Positions 53,651 through 64,000 of a stretch of DNA of 64,000 bases are shown here, in pieces (positions within the stretch are counted from its first letter, which is position 1; each line of letters starts with the position of its first letter). Below the pieces are notes generated by a model, which was given only the letters and a program-made list of their open reading frames with translations, did not search any database and had not been told where the DNA came from. This DNA comes from Zopfochytrium polystomum (Eukaryota; Chytridiomycota; Chytridiomycetes; Chytridiales; Chytridiaceae). Made by a program: the position numbers and the translations under genes. The stretch covers positions 124,001 through 188,000 of the forward strand of contig JAIVFJ010000063.1 in assembly GCA_025765615.1 (NCBI GenBank), in the 5' to 3' direction.

Positions 53651-54119
53651 AGCTTTGTACAAGAAAACTTGAGCCAGGCCTACTGGGAATTCGAGCCACT
53701 AGCAGAGTGGCGGGTGACTGTTTACAAGATGATATATGAAGGATGAGAGATGACTTGGCTTTGCTAAAATTGAGCTCCAAGCCGCTATTTCTCCACCACC
53801 GCCATACCAACGAGCTGTCGGGAGAGCCTGCGTGTGTCAAGCTGCTCGTGGTGGACGGCGCTGGGATGGCAAGGCGCTCACACTCGGAGCGAATTCACAC
53901 TGCAGGCAAAGGTGTTGTCAAAAAGCTGTTGTTAAACGCAATGAGTGACCTTACAGCGTGAGGAGTGGGGACAGGTCAGCGCCCATCAACTGAATGCAAT
54001 GGAAAGGTGAAGAAGCGGAAAGAAGTGGAGACCTTCCTTTTATTTTCAATATATGCCAGTGCTCAACTGGGAGGCGGGGCTTAAATATCCAGAGATATTC
54101 AAAAAATGTCGTAAATCTC
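53651..54119. other. intergenic with a short open frame
   Basis: A 72-codon frame from ATG 53743 has no family match. Part of it (LLKLSSKPLFLHHR) resembles a stretch near 25675. Not called as a gene. Confidence 0.3.
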
Positions 54120-57100
54120 TCATCTGGTTTTGTTGAACATTCCCATCAATCCTCTGAACGCTTTTGTAGTCAGAGTAGACTCCTGACTTTCCACCCGTAC
54201 AGCGGCCGATATCTTTGGCGGAGACGCGGCGGCTGAGCTGATATCTGGAAAACACTTGTTCTCCTGCAACAGGGACTCTAGCAGCTCGGCTTCCTCATCT
54301 GGCGAAGATGCTGCCTGAATAACGAGGGCAATTTCCTTATAAAGCTTGAGCTCCGCCACAAAGTTTTCCCAGCCGCTCTTCTTGTCTTGCTCGGACGCTG
54401 CATGATTTGTAGCCGCAGGAGCAAGTCAAAGAGCAGAGAAAAAGGGTGAGTTTTTGCCAAAAGAAACAACAACCCGTGTAGCCAACTTACCAATGATAAG
54501 CTGCTCAATGAATTCCACTTCGGAACCGTTTGGCTGGCGGTGCGCCAGCTTTTCCAGCTTGCTCAGCGTTGCTTTTAGCTCTCGAATCATTTTGATAGAC
54601 TGCTCTCGGTTTTCCGCGATTCCCCTTTCGATTTTTTCAACAAGAAGAAGCTTTGCTTGTTTTTCCGTTGACTTGATCTTGTACTTGGCCTGTTCGCGAA
54701 ACAAACGAAGAAAATTAACTCCAAAAATCACCGAAAACGAAGTTCCTTCACCATCATTTCCTGATAAGTCTTCTCCACCTCCACCGTCTCATTCTCGTAA
54801 TAAAAGCCGTTGTTCACATGCTTGCTCCAGTGACACTTGTTTGGACAGATTCTGCAGTTTTCGCCGCCCATGGCGGAACAATATTTCTTGTCGTTGTCAT
54901 TGGCATAAGCGCAGTTGGCATGGCATGTGCTGTTGCACAAGAGGCAATTCGTCACGTAGCTGCACAAAAAAACGTATTTTGGAAAGTAAGCAGAAGGATA
55001 TACCAAATCCAGTGCATATTTTTCGCTGGCTTACCGGCCGGTTCCAGAAATATTCACTTGTTTTGATACTGTTTCCGAGACCTTATACTTGAAATTTTTG
55101 TTTGATTCCACCTCAAGATTTATCTGGCTCAGCGCAGCCAGCTCCTCCTTTTTAACATTATTCTCTTGAGTCAGCGCCCGAATCTGATTTTGCAAGCCAG
55201 CGGCGGTGCACTCGAGTTTTCGTCGATAACTCAACACGTCTGCCGAGTTTTTCGTGGAAATGAGCTGCCAGTTGGAGATTTCTCCGGTAAATCGTTCAAA
55301 GCATGTGATTCCGAGGTTCCAAAACATTTCCATCGCGTCCGGCTCAAAGAAAGCGCTATTGTTGAATGAAAACGTTTTGTTGATCTCGCAAACGTCGGCC
55401 TTTTTGAGAGCGGCGATTGCTGGTGGCTTGGAGCCGTCGCAGAACGTGAGCAGCGGGGTCAAGCGAGCGCCGAGGTCCTTCCCAAAGAGGCTCGATACTT
55501 GGCTGATTTGGTATTTCAGCGTCGCACTCAGCACCGTTTCGCTGCTCTTGATGACGAGACAAACTGCAGTCAGGGTCGACATCTCCAAGTCACTCGACGC
55601 AAACAACTTTTTCAGGAGAGTGAGAGTGCGACTGTCGTACGCAAGGCCGCGAGTGTCGCCGAAACCAGGCGTGTCAATAATCACAACCTTCCGGTCCAAG
55701 ATGGTTTTGGGAACGACATACACAACGATGTCCGAAGTTTGGCTGCCCGCTCGGTCGTCTTTCCTCTCGTCCTTCTCCCAAACGACTTTGAACCGGAAGT
55801 TGTCTGACTGCTTGACACCAAACAGAAAATTGATGAGGGAATTGATAGTCGTGCTTTTGCCTGCTCCAGTTGGACCGAGAACAAGAAGGTGGATTGGCTT
55901 CTCGTCGCCTGGGATAACCGATTCCAGGCTCGGAGTTAATTGATACTTGACGACAGAGGCTGGTTCCACCTTGGTCGATCTGTGGATGGAAGTTGTGTCT
56001 GTATGAGGAGAAAAGGGGGCGGTCAGTCGCCATGACCCCTGACAATTGGCGAGCCGAATCACACCTGACATGTCGACTTCCTGCCTGCTGATAACTTGCA
56101 TCGTTGGCTTGCACAATTCCAGTGAGGCGTCGTCCCCTTTCAAAACGCTTTCAAGGGAAGACATTTCCCTAACAAGTTCTGCAAGACGAGCCGGACTTTC
56201 GGAGGATTTGGTTCCTGCTTGAAGTTCACCCTCTGATGGCGGCGTTGAGACGTTGCTCTGGAGCTGATTTGGCTCGATCTCCGCTAAAGCCATCACTGTC
56301 AACAAGTTCTGCACGGCATACTCGAGCGCTGCAGGCCCGCTAGCGAGAAGCTCTTGCGCCTGGCGAGCATACACATTTCCAGATGATGATGATGAGACGC
56401 ACAGCGATGATCCGCAATCCAGTACTTTCGCAACGGCAGCGGCCATTCGTGATTCCGTGACATTGGCCACGAGGCAGCAAAAAACAGCGGCGGAAAGTTC
56501 GAGGGCGTCACGTGGTTTGAGCTCGTCAAAGATCGCCTCAACTGAAGAAAACGCTGCAATACGTTGGAGCCTCCCACTTTCCTTCATGCTGAGGAGGAAA
56601 GTTGCAAGCTTCAACAGTGCCGCGGAAGGGTCTAGGTGCTCGTCGTCCGAGGATTTTAGGTAAATATTCAGTGACTCCACCCAAGAAAGAACCTAAAGCA
56701 ACAAAGTGAGAGGGGGCCTGGTGGGAATGATAACAACAAAATAATACTGACCGAACACGCTTCGTTGCAGTTCCTCGTTATGGTTTCCAGCAAAAGATGC
56801 ATTGCATGAATAATCCGTGTATGGGAGTCGTCCCCTATCATCCGAACGTACACACTGCCCTCCTCAGACGACGTGTTTGCCCCCAGTACTCCGTTCAAGC
56901 TGCTTTGAAAGGAGGAGAAGCTGGCGGCGGCGGTGAAGACGGCGATCAAGGCCACGATGGTTATAGCGATTGGCCAATTGATTCTTTCGCCGACCGCCCA
57001 AAGGATCGCAACGGCGACAGGGCCAACAGCGAGGGGGATCCACTTAAAGAATGGAGCCAACGTCAACAGTCCGACAAGAGAGGCTTGACGATCTTCCGTA

Positions 57101-57378
57101 AGGCAAGCACGGAGACGGCTTTGAACGAGGCAGCGAGCGTTCGCAAAATCTTCTGCCTTGGAAGCCGGGGACATGCGTGCGAAGTCGGCGTATGCTTCTC
57201 CCGCTTTGGCGCACGCCTCGCCGAGGTGATTCAGGCACAGCGGAGCGCTGTGACTGTGTGTCACGGTAATGGCATCGATTGATTCGCGGACCGTGGCCTC
57301 CACCCTTCTTTCGATGTGTGATCCAGGCGGCGATGGAGACAGCGCTGAGGTGAGGGTTCTTTTGAGAACACGCACCAT
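54120..57378 (-). CDS. large P-loop GTPase with N-terminal membrane segments and Cys-rich insert
   Basis: Six exons on the - strand: 56752-57378, 56065-56692, 55035-55998, 54752-54959, 54491-54689, 54120-54397. Introns are 59, 66, 75, 62 and 93 nt, all GT-AG and in phase. 967 residues. Two hydrophobic helices at ~101-127 and ~133-154. A septin/AIG1-class G domain has P-loop GPTGAGKST (~460) and DTPGFGD (~527). A coiled coil follows (~640-735), then a Cys-rich exon (residues ~740-809, CLLCNSTCHANC, CRICPNKCHW) and a second coiled coil. This G-domain plus Cys-rich plan recalls uncharacterised GTPases of animals and fungi. The hydrophobic helices suggest a membrane-bound machine. Divergently transcribed from the 57692 gene. 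Confidence 0.85.
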
Positions 57379-57691
57379 TTCTCCGAGTGGCCTACTTGAA
57401 GCGTGGGGTGGTTAGGCGATTCTGTTCAGAGCAATTTGAGTTTGGAGTGAGGGAAGTGGTTTCTTTATATTATACAGATCAAGTTAAAGTTTTTTGCCAC
57501 TCCGCCACCACTGGTCCGCCCACTCGCACTCCAATTTGCACTCCCACTTGCACTTCCATATTTGCTCGCACTTGCATTCACACTTCTTGCTTTGGTTTGT
57601 CATTCGTCCTACAGGAAACTCTTCGCGCTATATAGATGCAAGAATCAACTCGTTACTCCTCCCTACGCAGGGAGTGAAAACAGCAAGACAA
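57379..57691. promoter_or_regulatory. bidirectional promoter with GCACTTGCA-type repeats
   Basis: 313 bp between divergent starts. It contains repeated GCACTC/CACTTGCA motifs (57523-57590) and TATA-like TTATATTATAC (about 57464) and TATATAG (about 57630). The same CTTGCACTTGCACTTG unit occurs upstream of the second GTPase gene. Confidence 0.55.
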
Positions 57692-59023
57692 ATGGTGTTC
57701 CCGCTTTTCGTCGGACTTGGCCTTGCTGCTGTTGGTGGCGGCATCGCGATCGCCGGCAACCAAGCGCGCAAAGGTGTCGAGAACGCTGCGAAAGAAGGAA
57801 AAGACGGCATGGAGAGGGCTGCAAAAGTCCTCGCAGCCGGAATGAGCGGACTAGGCAAGGATGCCGTAAGGGGCTTGGACGCGGCCGCTGCCAACCTTTC
57901 CCGATCGCTGAACGACGCAAGCGGGATATTCGCCGACGGAGTGAAGAGTGCAGCCGGAGACCTGGCCGCCAGTATGAACAATGCATCGTGCCAATTGAGC
58001 AAAGGCACGATAGGTGCGGCAGCCCACGTCGCACAAAGCATGGCTGCCGCCAGCGGTTACATTGGCGACAGCGTTGCGAAGGCGGGATTTAGCGTTGGCC
58101 AAGGACTGGACGGGCTTGGACAACGCCTGCGGGACGGGGCAGTGCGGGCCTCCCATGTACTCAACGAAGGTATGAATGCCTCCGCGGCGGTCGTGGCGAA
58201 CGGTGCCATTGTTGCCGCCAAGGAGGTCACTTCCGCCGCAAATGACCTTGGCAAGCACCACACCAACGCCGCCCAGGCCTTCGGTCGACTCCACGTCGAC
58301 GCCGCCAGCAACCTCGGCCGGCATCACGCTACGGCTGCACTTCGCCTTGCCGCAGCCCTCGTCGCTGCGGCCGCGATCCTCGGCATGTGCAACCTACTTG
58401 CCGCCTTTGGCGTCGGCCGCGCCGCCTCCGCCTGCATCCTACTCGCCACCTGCTTTCCTCCCTGGATCGCACTCCTTTCCTCCTCCGATCGCCAAGGCGC
58501 CTTCCTCGCAGGCCAAGGGCTTTTTGGGACGAGTTTCTGCCTTGCGTCGCTCTCGACCCGCACGTACTTTTGGCTGCACGAGGACCCAGCCCTCCTCAAG
58601 GACCCGATGCCCAATGCGCTCATCACCCACCTTGTCGCAAACTTTGTCGTCGCAGCGGTGGTCGCGGCCGTTTGTGTGGTGACCACACTGGCAGTCCGGA
58701 AAGAGCGCAAGTCGACCAAGCTCCACCCTCTGTTTGAATTGAGTTTGACCGAGCTGGTGGGCCCTTTGGACAACGTTCTATTCTTGCTGGCGGCAGCTTC
58801 GGCACACTCCATTGTGACCTGGCGCATCATGACCGCGATCCACACCTCGGAGCCCTTACTGACGCAATGGGGCTTGGACAGGCAGCCTCCGGTGACCATA
58901 TTGCAGCAGAGGGTGATGTTTGAGTGGATTTTGCTTGTGGCGTGGCTGTTCTTTCCTGTAACTCCGGCGATTTGTGCAGGCTTTGCTCAAAGTCGCAAGC
59001 CGCAAACGCAGCCTGAGTTGTGA
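57692..59023 (+). CDS. polytopic membrane protein with amphipathic repeat region
   Basis: 443 residues. A glycine-zipper hydrophobic N-terminus (LFVGLGLAAVGGGIAIAG) is followed by ~200 residues of Ala/Gly/Asn-rich amphipathic helix in irregular 11-mer-like repeats (KGVENAAKEGKDGMERAAK, AASGYIGDSVAKAG), as in proteins that coat membranes. The C-terminal half has about six TM helices (from ~220). No known family. The ATG at 57692 was chosen because the hydrophobic start follows it. An upstream in-frame region is His/Ser-rich and unlike protein. It shares a promoter with the GTPase at 54120-57378, suggesting a common membrane process. Confidence 0.75.
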   Translation: MVFPLFVGLGLAAVGGGIAIAGNQARKGVENAAKEGKDGMERAAKVLAAGMSGLGKDAVRGLDAAAANLSRSLNDASGIFADGVKSAAGDLAASMNNASCQLSKGTIGAAAHVAQSMAAASGYIGDSVAKAGFSVGQGLDGLGQRLRDGAVRASHVLNEGMNASAAVVANGAIVAAKEVTSAANDLGKHHTNAAQAFGRLHVDAASNLGRHHATAALRLAAALVAAAAILGMCNLLAAFGVGRAASACILLATCFPPWIALLSSSDRQGAFLAGQGLFGTSFCLASLSTRTYFWLHEDPALLKDPMPNALITHLVANFVVAAVVAAVCVVTTLAVRKERKSTKLHPLFELSLTELVGPLDNVLFLLAAASAHSIVTWRIMTAIHTSEPLLTQWGLDRQPPVTILQQRVMFEWILLVAWLFFPVTPAICAGFAQSRKPQTQPEL

Positions 59024-59426
59024 AGTCTGTGCGCTCGTCGTTTCCCCTTTTTTTTTGAAGTTTTCTCTCTCTGTACACCCTCTCCCACGCTATCTTACCC
59101 GTCTGCTTCGTGATCGCACTTCCCTTGTCCCGAAAAAAGAGACTGTGCACCCATGTGCACTTCATTAGCATGATTCTGGATTCGCTCCGTTTACTTTTGG
59201 TTGTTTCTGAAACTCAGCAATTCTTTGAACCAATCCCTTCGAGAGCGGAGCAGTCACAGAGAACGCAGCGAGCTCGTCGTGACTTGTGTTGCTCATTGTT
59301 GCCTTGATCGGCGCTCCGCTCGCTGGAGGAAGACATGTAATAATGTTGAATTTAAGGTGTAAGGCGCATACGCCTCTGTCGTGTCACTTTCTCCCGTCTT
59401 CGAAACGAGTCAACAGTATCCAGAAA
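59024..59426. other. intergenic
   Basis: No gene or clear element seen. Confidence 0.4.
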
Positions 59427-60022
59427 CTACAGTAAATCACTGCCAAATACTCGCATCAAAAGAACCGACAACAGAAAGTAAAGAGCAGCACCAACTAACG
59501 AGGGAAGAAAGAGTGAAGGCTGACGCCTTGCGGAGGTTGTCAGTTTGACAGCGGAAAATAGGGGGTATGCGAAGGTGGAGAGGAAGATGGCAGATCCACG
59601 GAGGGTCATTGGGAACGATGAAAACAACCTAATCAATGCACGCCTGGAGGAACAGGGGGGAGGAAGCGGGAGGGCAGTACTCGGAGGTTGGTTGGAAACG
59701 TTGATTGATCGCCGAATCCAGCGCGTGACGAGGGTAGGGCGGGCGAGATCAAGATAGTGTTGTCGCGAGAGGAGACAGTCGGGAGGACAGTTGCTGGAGT
59801 GGTGGCGGCCGCAAATGCCGCATTTTGAGGGGCCGTTCTCTGCGGATGGGAGTTTGATGGGGTTGAGAAGATGCAGTTGCGGTTGGTGTTGCCCGCTGGT
59901 TGTTTGGTGTGGCAACGGAGCAGGGCTCGCTGGAGGCGGAGTAGCTGGACAAGGCCACGTGTTAGAATAGCTTAGGCTTGGCAAAGCCTGAGAGTCTTTC
60001 GGCAAAGTTGGAATCTGGTTAG
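59427..60022 (-). CDS. possible protein with Cys motif and C-terminal membrane helix
   Basis: Open - strand frame of about 198 codons: Pro/Ser-rich start, CGICGRHHSSNCPPDC (zinc-knuckle-like), then two hydrophobic stretches (SAIFLSTFAYPLFSAV, LVGAALYFLLSVLLMRVF) and a stop at 59427. No ATG near the 5' end. TACTAACCAG just before 60022 could be a branch point and 3' splice site, implying an upstream exon. It would overlap the promoter of the next gene. Low certainty. Confidence 0.35.
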
Positions 60023-60051
60023 TATTGCGCAATGACTGCTAGTAGATACTG

Positions 60052-60167
60052 AAGTGCAAGTGCAAGTGCTTCAGAGTAGTGAATTCTAAGTTGGAGTGCT
60101 TCCTGGATTGTGGATGAGTCGCAGTAATGAAGGCCCGTCGCTTACAGTTTTCTTGCACTTGCACTTG
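60052..60167. promoter_or_regulatory. inverted GTGCAAGTGCAAGTGC motifs upstream of the second GTPase gene
   Basis: 60052-60071 (AAGTGCAAGTGCAAGTGCTT) and 60152-60167 (CTTGCACTTGCACTTG) are inverted copies of the same repeat, 100 and 200 bp before the ATG at 60269. A TATA-like CATAAAAAG is at about 60184. Confidence 0.5.
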
Positions 60168-60268
60168 ATTAAACTTGACTTCAGCATAAAAAGAAGGCTT
60201 CCCTCCGTCCCAATCCATCGCTCCAAACAAAAGAGGAGAGACGAAGAAAGTAGTCGGGCACAGTAAAA

Positions 60269-62557
60269 ATGGGCACAATCCAGAAATCAATTAATGCCAG
60301 CACGGTTTCGAGAAGCGATTACGGCTCTCCGCTGCGCCCAAAGGACCTTGTCGTTGCACGCGCCAGAAAAACACAGCCAGGCGTGGTCGCAGCATCAGAT
60401 AGTGAAAGTCGGACGGGAAAAGAATCCAACGAAAACCCGCCTCGTCTAGCAGAACTTGTTAGGGAAGTCTCTACCTGTGAAGATGTGTTGGAAGGCGACC
60501 TGGGCACATTGGAGTTGTGCAAGCCGGCAATGAGACTTATCAGCAGACAAAAAGTCGACATGTCAGGTAAAACGCTGCTGCTCTTCTTTTGTCACTTTCG
60601 GGAATGACTAAAATAGTCTCTTCTTCCCACAAAAACGATACACATGCAGAGGCGATGTCCAATAACGAGAAAAAGCACTTCCGCACTGTGAATTTCGTGG
60701 AACCAGCCTACGTTGTCAAGTATCAATTAACTCCGAGCCTAGAATCCGTTATCGCAGGCGACGAGAAGCCGATTCACCTTCGTTTTCTTGGTCCAACTGG
60801 AGCAGGCAAAAGCACGACTATCAATTCCCTCATCAATTTTCTGTTTGGTGTCAAGCAGTCAGACAACTTCCGGTTCAAAGTCGTTTGGGAGAAGGACGAG
60901 AGGAAAGACGACCGAGCGGGCAGCCAAACTTCGGACATCGTTGTGTATGTCGTTCCCAAAACCATCTTGGACCGGAAGGTTGTGATTATTGACACGCCTG
61001 GTTTCGGCGACACTCGCGGCCTTGCGTACGACAGTCGCACTCTCACTCTCCTGAAAAAGTTGTTTGCGTCGAGTGACTTGGAGATGTCGACCCTGACTGC
61101 AGTTTGTCTCGTCATCAAGAGCAGCGAAACGGTGCTGAGTGCGACGCTGAAATACCAAATCAGCCAAGTAGTCGAGCCTCTTTGGGAAGGACCTCGGCGC
61201 TCGCTTGACCCCGCTGCTCACGTTCTGCGACGGCTCCAAGCCACCATGCAATCGCCGCTCTCAAAAAGGCCGACGTTTGCGAGATCAACAAAACGTTTTC
61301 ATTCAACAATAGCGCTTTCTTTGAGCCGGACGCGATGGAAATGTTTTGGAACCTCGGAGTCACATGCTTTGAACGATTTACCGGAGAAATCTCCAACTGG
61401 CAGCTCATTTCCACGAAAAACTCGGCAGACGTGTTGAGTTATCGACGAAAACTCGAGTGCACCGCCGCTGGCTTGCAAAATCAGATTCGGGCGCTGACTC
61501 AAGAGAATAATGTTAAAAAGGAGGAGCTGGCTGCGCTGAGCCAGATAAATCTTGAGGTGGAATCAAACAAAAATTTCAAGTATAAGGTCTCGGAAACCAT
61601 ATCAAAACAAGTGAATATTTCTGGAACCGGCCGGTAAGCGAAAAATATGCACTGGATTTGGTATATCCTTCTGCTTACTTTCCAAAATACAATTCTTTGT
61701 GCAGCTACGTGACGAATTGCCTCTTGTGCAACAGCACGTGCCATGACGACTGCGCTTACGCCAATGACAACGACAAGAAATTTTGTTCCGCCATGGACGG
61801 TGAAAGCTGCGGAATCTGTGCAAACAAGTGTCACTGGAGCAAGCATGTGAACAACGGCTTTTATTACGAGAATGAGACGGTGGAGGTGGAGAAGACTTAT
61901 CATGAAATGATGGTGAAGGAACCCTTCGTTTTCGGTGATTTTTGGAGTTAATTTTTTTCGTTTGTTTCGCGAACAGGTCAAGTACAAGATCAAGTCAACG
62001 GAAAAACAAGCAAAGCTTCTTCTTGTTGAAAAAATCGAAAAGGGAATCGCGGAAAACCGCGAGCAGTCTATCAAAATGATTCGAGAGCTAAAAGCAACGC
62101 TGAGCAAGCTGGAAAAGCTGGCGCACCGCCAGCCAAACGGTTCTGAAGTGGAATTCATTGAGCAGCTTATCATTGGTAAGTTGGCTTCACGGGTTGTCGT
62201 TTTATTTTTGGCAAAAACTCACCCTTTTTCTCTGCTCTTTGACTTGCTCCTGCGGCTACAAATCATTCAGCGTCCGAGCAAGACAAGAAGAACGGCTGGG
62301 AAAACTTTGTGGCGGAGCTCAAGCTTTATAAGGAAATTGCCCTCATTATTCAGGCAGCATCGTCGCCCGATAAGGAAGCAAAGCTGCTTGAGGATCTGCT
62401 TCAGGAGAACAAGTGTTTTCCAGACATCAGCTCCGCCGCCGCTGCTCATCCTGAGAAATATGCAGTTGCGCTAGTGGAAAGGCCGGATGCTGTCCTGACT
62501 ACGATTCCTGGGAGAATTTACAAAGGAGTGATGGGAATGCTTAACAAACCCAGATAG
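60269..62557 (+). pseudogene. second P-loop GTPase gene, shorter and frameshifted
   Basis: Inverted paralogue of 54120-57378 with the same exon pattern: 60269-60566, 60650-61633, 61705-61912, 61977-62175, 62271-62557. It lacks the N-terminal membrane segments and begins MGTIQKSINAS. From VVKYQLTPSLESV on it is nearly identical, including intron sequence. Two single-base insertions relative to the first gene (about 61170 and 61244) knock the frame out within the G domain after KYQISQV. The reading frame is regained only by their sum, not restored. Could be a pseudogene or base-calling errors. Confidence 0.72.
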
Positions 62558-64000
62558 CAGTCGGATTCGTTGCCAACGAACTTATTTTTTTTTCTTATCT
62601 CGCAAAATATTTTCTCCCCTCGCTATTAGTAAATATTGAAAATAAAAGGAGCGTCTCCCGTTTTCGCATTTTTCTTCCATTCTAGTGGGGCACGACCTGT
62701 GACGTCGTTGCAGCAACCAACGAAAAGCGCACGTCTGAGGGCGACACCCGATTTTCTACAGATCGCCATCGCATGCACTGCGCACCAAGTTGACTAATTG
62801 CATTTGCAACGACTCCCGCCCCGCGTCGGACACCGGACTGTTTCCCAATCGTGCTTGGTCGGAGTTATGCTCTGTCCCTTCTGAGTGATCCAGTCAAAAC
62901 GACCTGGCCCGTCGAGCACAAGCCATAACACCACCGCGCAAGCCTACCACATCGATTTGACCGAGCGTTGCAGTGATGTTAGCGACGACCGACAGCCTGC
63001 TACAGTCTCTTCTGCTCGGCGTTCGTCTTTCGCGTAGGATCCTCCTTGTATAGATCGTGCCAAGGCGGAGAGGCGGCTTTAGGAACTGAGATAGCGACTC
63101 GTCGACGATGTATTTCGGTAAGGTTGAAGAGGCATGGGTTTGTAGCAGGGCGACTTCGAAGAGTCAGCAGGCCACGTGAGGACGTCGTTGGTGACGTTGG
63201 TGTGTAATACGGCATAGACCAGATAGGCGAAGTTGCCTTTGAGGACACTGTATCGCTTGCTCCGGTGGACATCGCCGCCGAACGTGAAGCTTCACGTTGA
63301 GCGCTGCGGACAACCCGGCCTCGCGCGTCGCGTCTCGGGCAGAGATCCTCCCGCCACGCTCGATCGGCCTCATCACCACGAGGACGACGACAAGGACGAC
63401 AAAGACACTGGCTTCGCTCACGACGTCATCGGCTTCGGTGCGGAGACAGGCTATGCCTGCGGCCAGCTGTGGCGTCGATGTGTACTTCTGGCCAGTCTGC
63501 GTGATAGCGGCAGAGCGCTCTAGGCCGTCACATCCGCATTTGTTGGGCAGGAAGAGCGCGCTCCTCTTCCTTCACGCGCTGCGCTCGGACCCGAACACCT
63601 GCACGCCATTGTCGCGGTCGAACCGCGGCTACGACGACGCAGACACAGCATCAACAATCGAACAACCGCCGCTGCGAGGACACTGTCCCCGAGTAGCTCG
63701 TGTCGCTCGGAACGATCGCCGCCTGCGCCGCGTTCGAGCCCCTCGTGCCTCTCCTCCCGAATTGCACGGAGCGCGGTCGCATCTGCTTGCCCACCTCTTC
63801 TGCGGGCGTGGCCGGGCGGAGTGCGACCGCATCTGCCAATGCTCCGAAAGTGAGAGTGTTCATAGTGGAGGAGAGGGACTGAGAGGAAAAATGACCGCAC
63901 GACGGCTTTCGGCTGTCGTCGTCGCACCCGCTATCCCACCCCAAGAGATGGAGTGAGAGACAGGAGAGATTGGTGGCGTGTGTGGATGCGATCGCGCCAT
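62558..64000. other. end region without a confident gene
   Basis: Mostly GC-rich. Several - strand frames between 63000 and 63950 have protein-like stretches (a hydrophobic SVFVVLVVVLVVMRP near 63400, and SERHELLGDSVLAAAVVRLL near 63680 that faintly resembles the RNase III signature), but the frames are broken and no start is supported. Confidence 0.3.

Noticed and set aside
63520..63927. RNase III-like signature (ERHELLGDSVL)
   Set aside because: Only one short motif in one frame, no second domain, frame broken on both sides.

Overview
The window looks like nuclear DNA of a filamentous or zoosporic fungus, most likely an early-diverging (chytrid-like) lineage. This is an inference. It rests on short GT-AG introns (about 50 to 113 nt, several with a CTAAC or CTGAC branch motif), an ER Hsp70 ending in HDEL, secreted GH16-like and GPI-type wall proteins, F-box and ankyrin genes, a Crypton tyrosine recombinase, a PIF/Harbinger DNA transposon and a Ty3/gypsy chromovirus. 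The species cannot be named from the sequence.

1-16,058: three copies of one Ty3/gypsy chromovirus. Copies 1 and 2 are in tandem on the + strand and share the LTR at 4993-5345. Copy 3 is inverted on the - strand. All copies are broken by frameshifts, stops or deletions. The LTRs carry unusually long arrays of perfect heat-shock elements, and the primer binding site matches self-priming by the 5' end of the element's own RNA (Tf1/sushi style). Flanking 5-mers and LTR length classes suggest that recombination between inverted copies flipped the 9980-10744 spacer.

16,059-32,759: a tRNA-Pro-like sequence and a MITE-like palindrome; an ankyrin-repeat gene with one frameshift; a block of small membrane-protein genes (C-A-D block, copy I); an intron-containing BiP/Hsp70 with an Arg in the phosphate-binding loop; a GH16-like secreted glucanase; relics of an ankyrin gene and a KDZ-type transposase; a Rho-type GTPase gene lacking its switch regions; and an intact four-exon Crypton-type tyrosine recombinase.

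32,760-42,755: microsatellites, an 18-bp perfect hairpin, a truncated tRNA-Ser, a tandem pair of secreted Gly/Tyr/Lys-rich proteins, an F-box gene with an N-terminal Cys motif, a mosaic of a degraded MDR oxidoreductase with an antisense beta-lactamase-family fragment, and an F-box/ankyrin gene.

42,756-53,650: three larger members of the same single-pass membrane-protein family (two with long proline-rich tails); a complete PIF/Harbinger transposon (46,711-49,479, 3-bp target duplication, 17-bp TIRs); the second C-A-D block (50,183-52,223); a GPI-anchored Cys/Ser-rich protein; and a relic of a third A gene.

53,651-64,000: two near-identical multi-exon P-loop GTPase genes in inverted orientation, one full length with N-terminal membrane segments and one shorter with two 1-nt insertions, flanking an intact 443-residue polytopic membrane protein. 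Both GTPase promoters share GCACTTGCA-type repeats. No gene could be called with confidence from 62,558 to the end.
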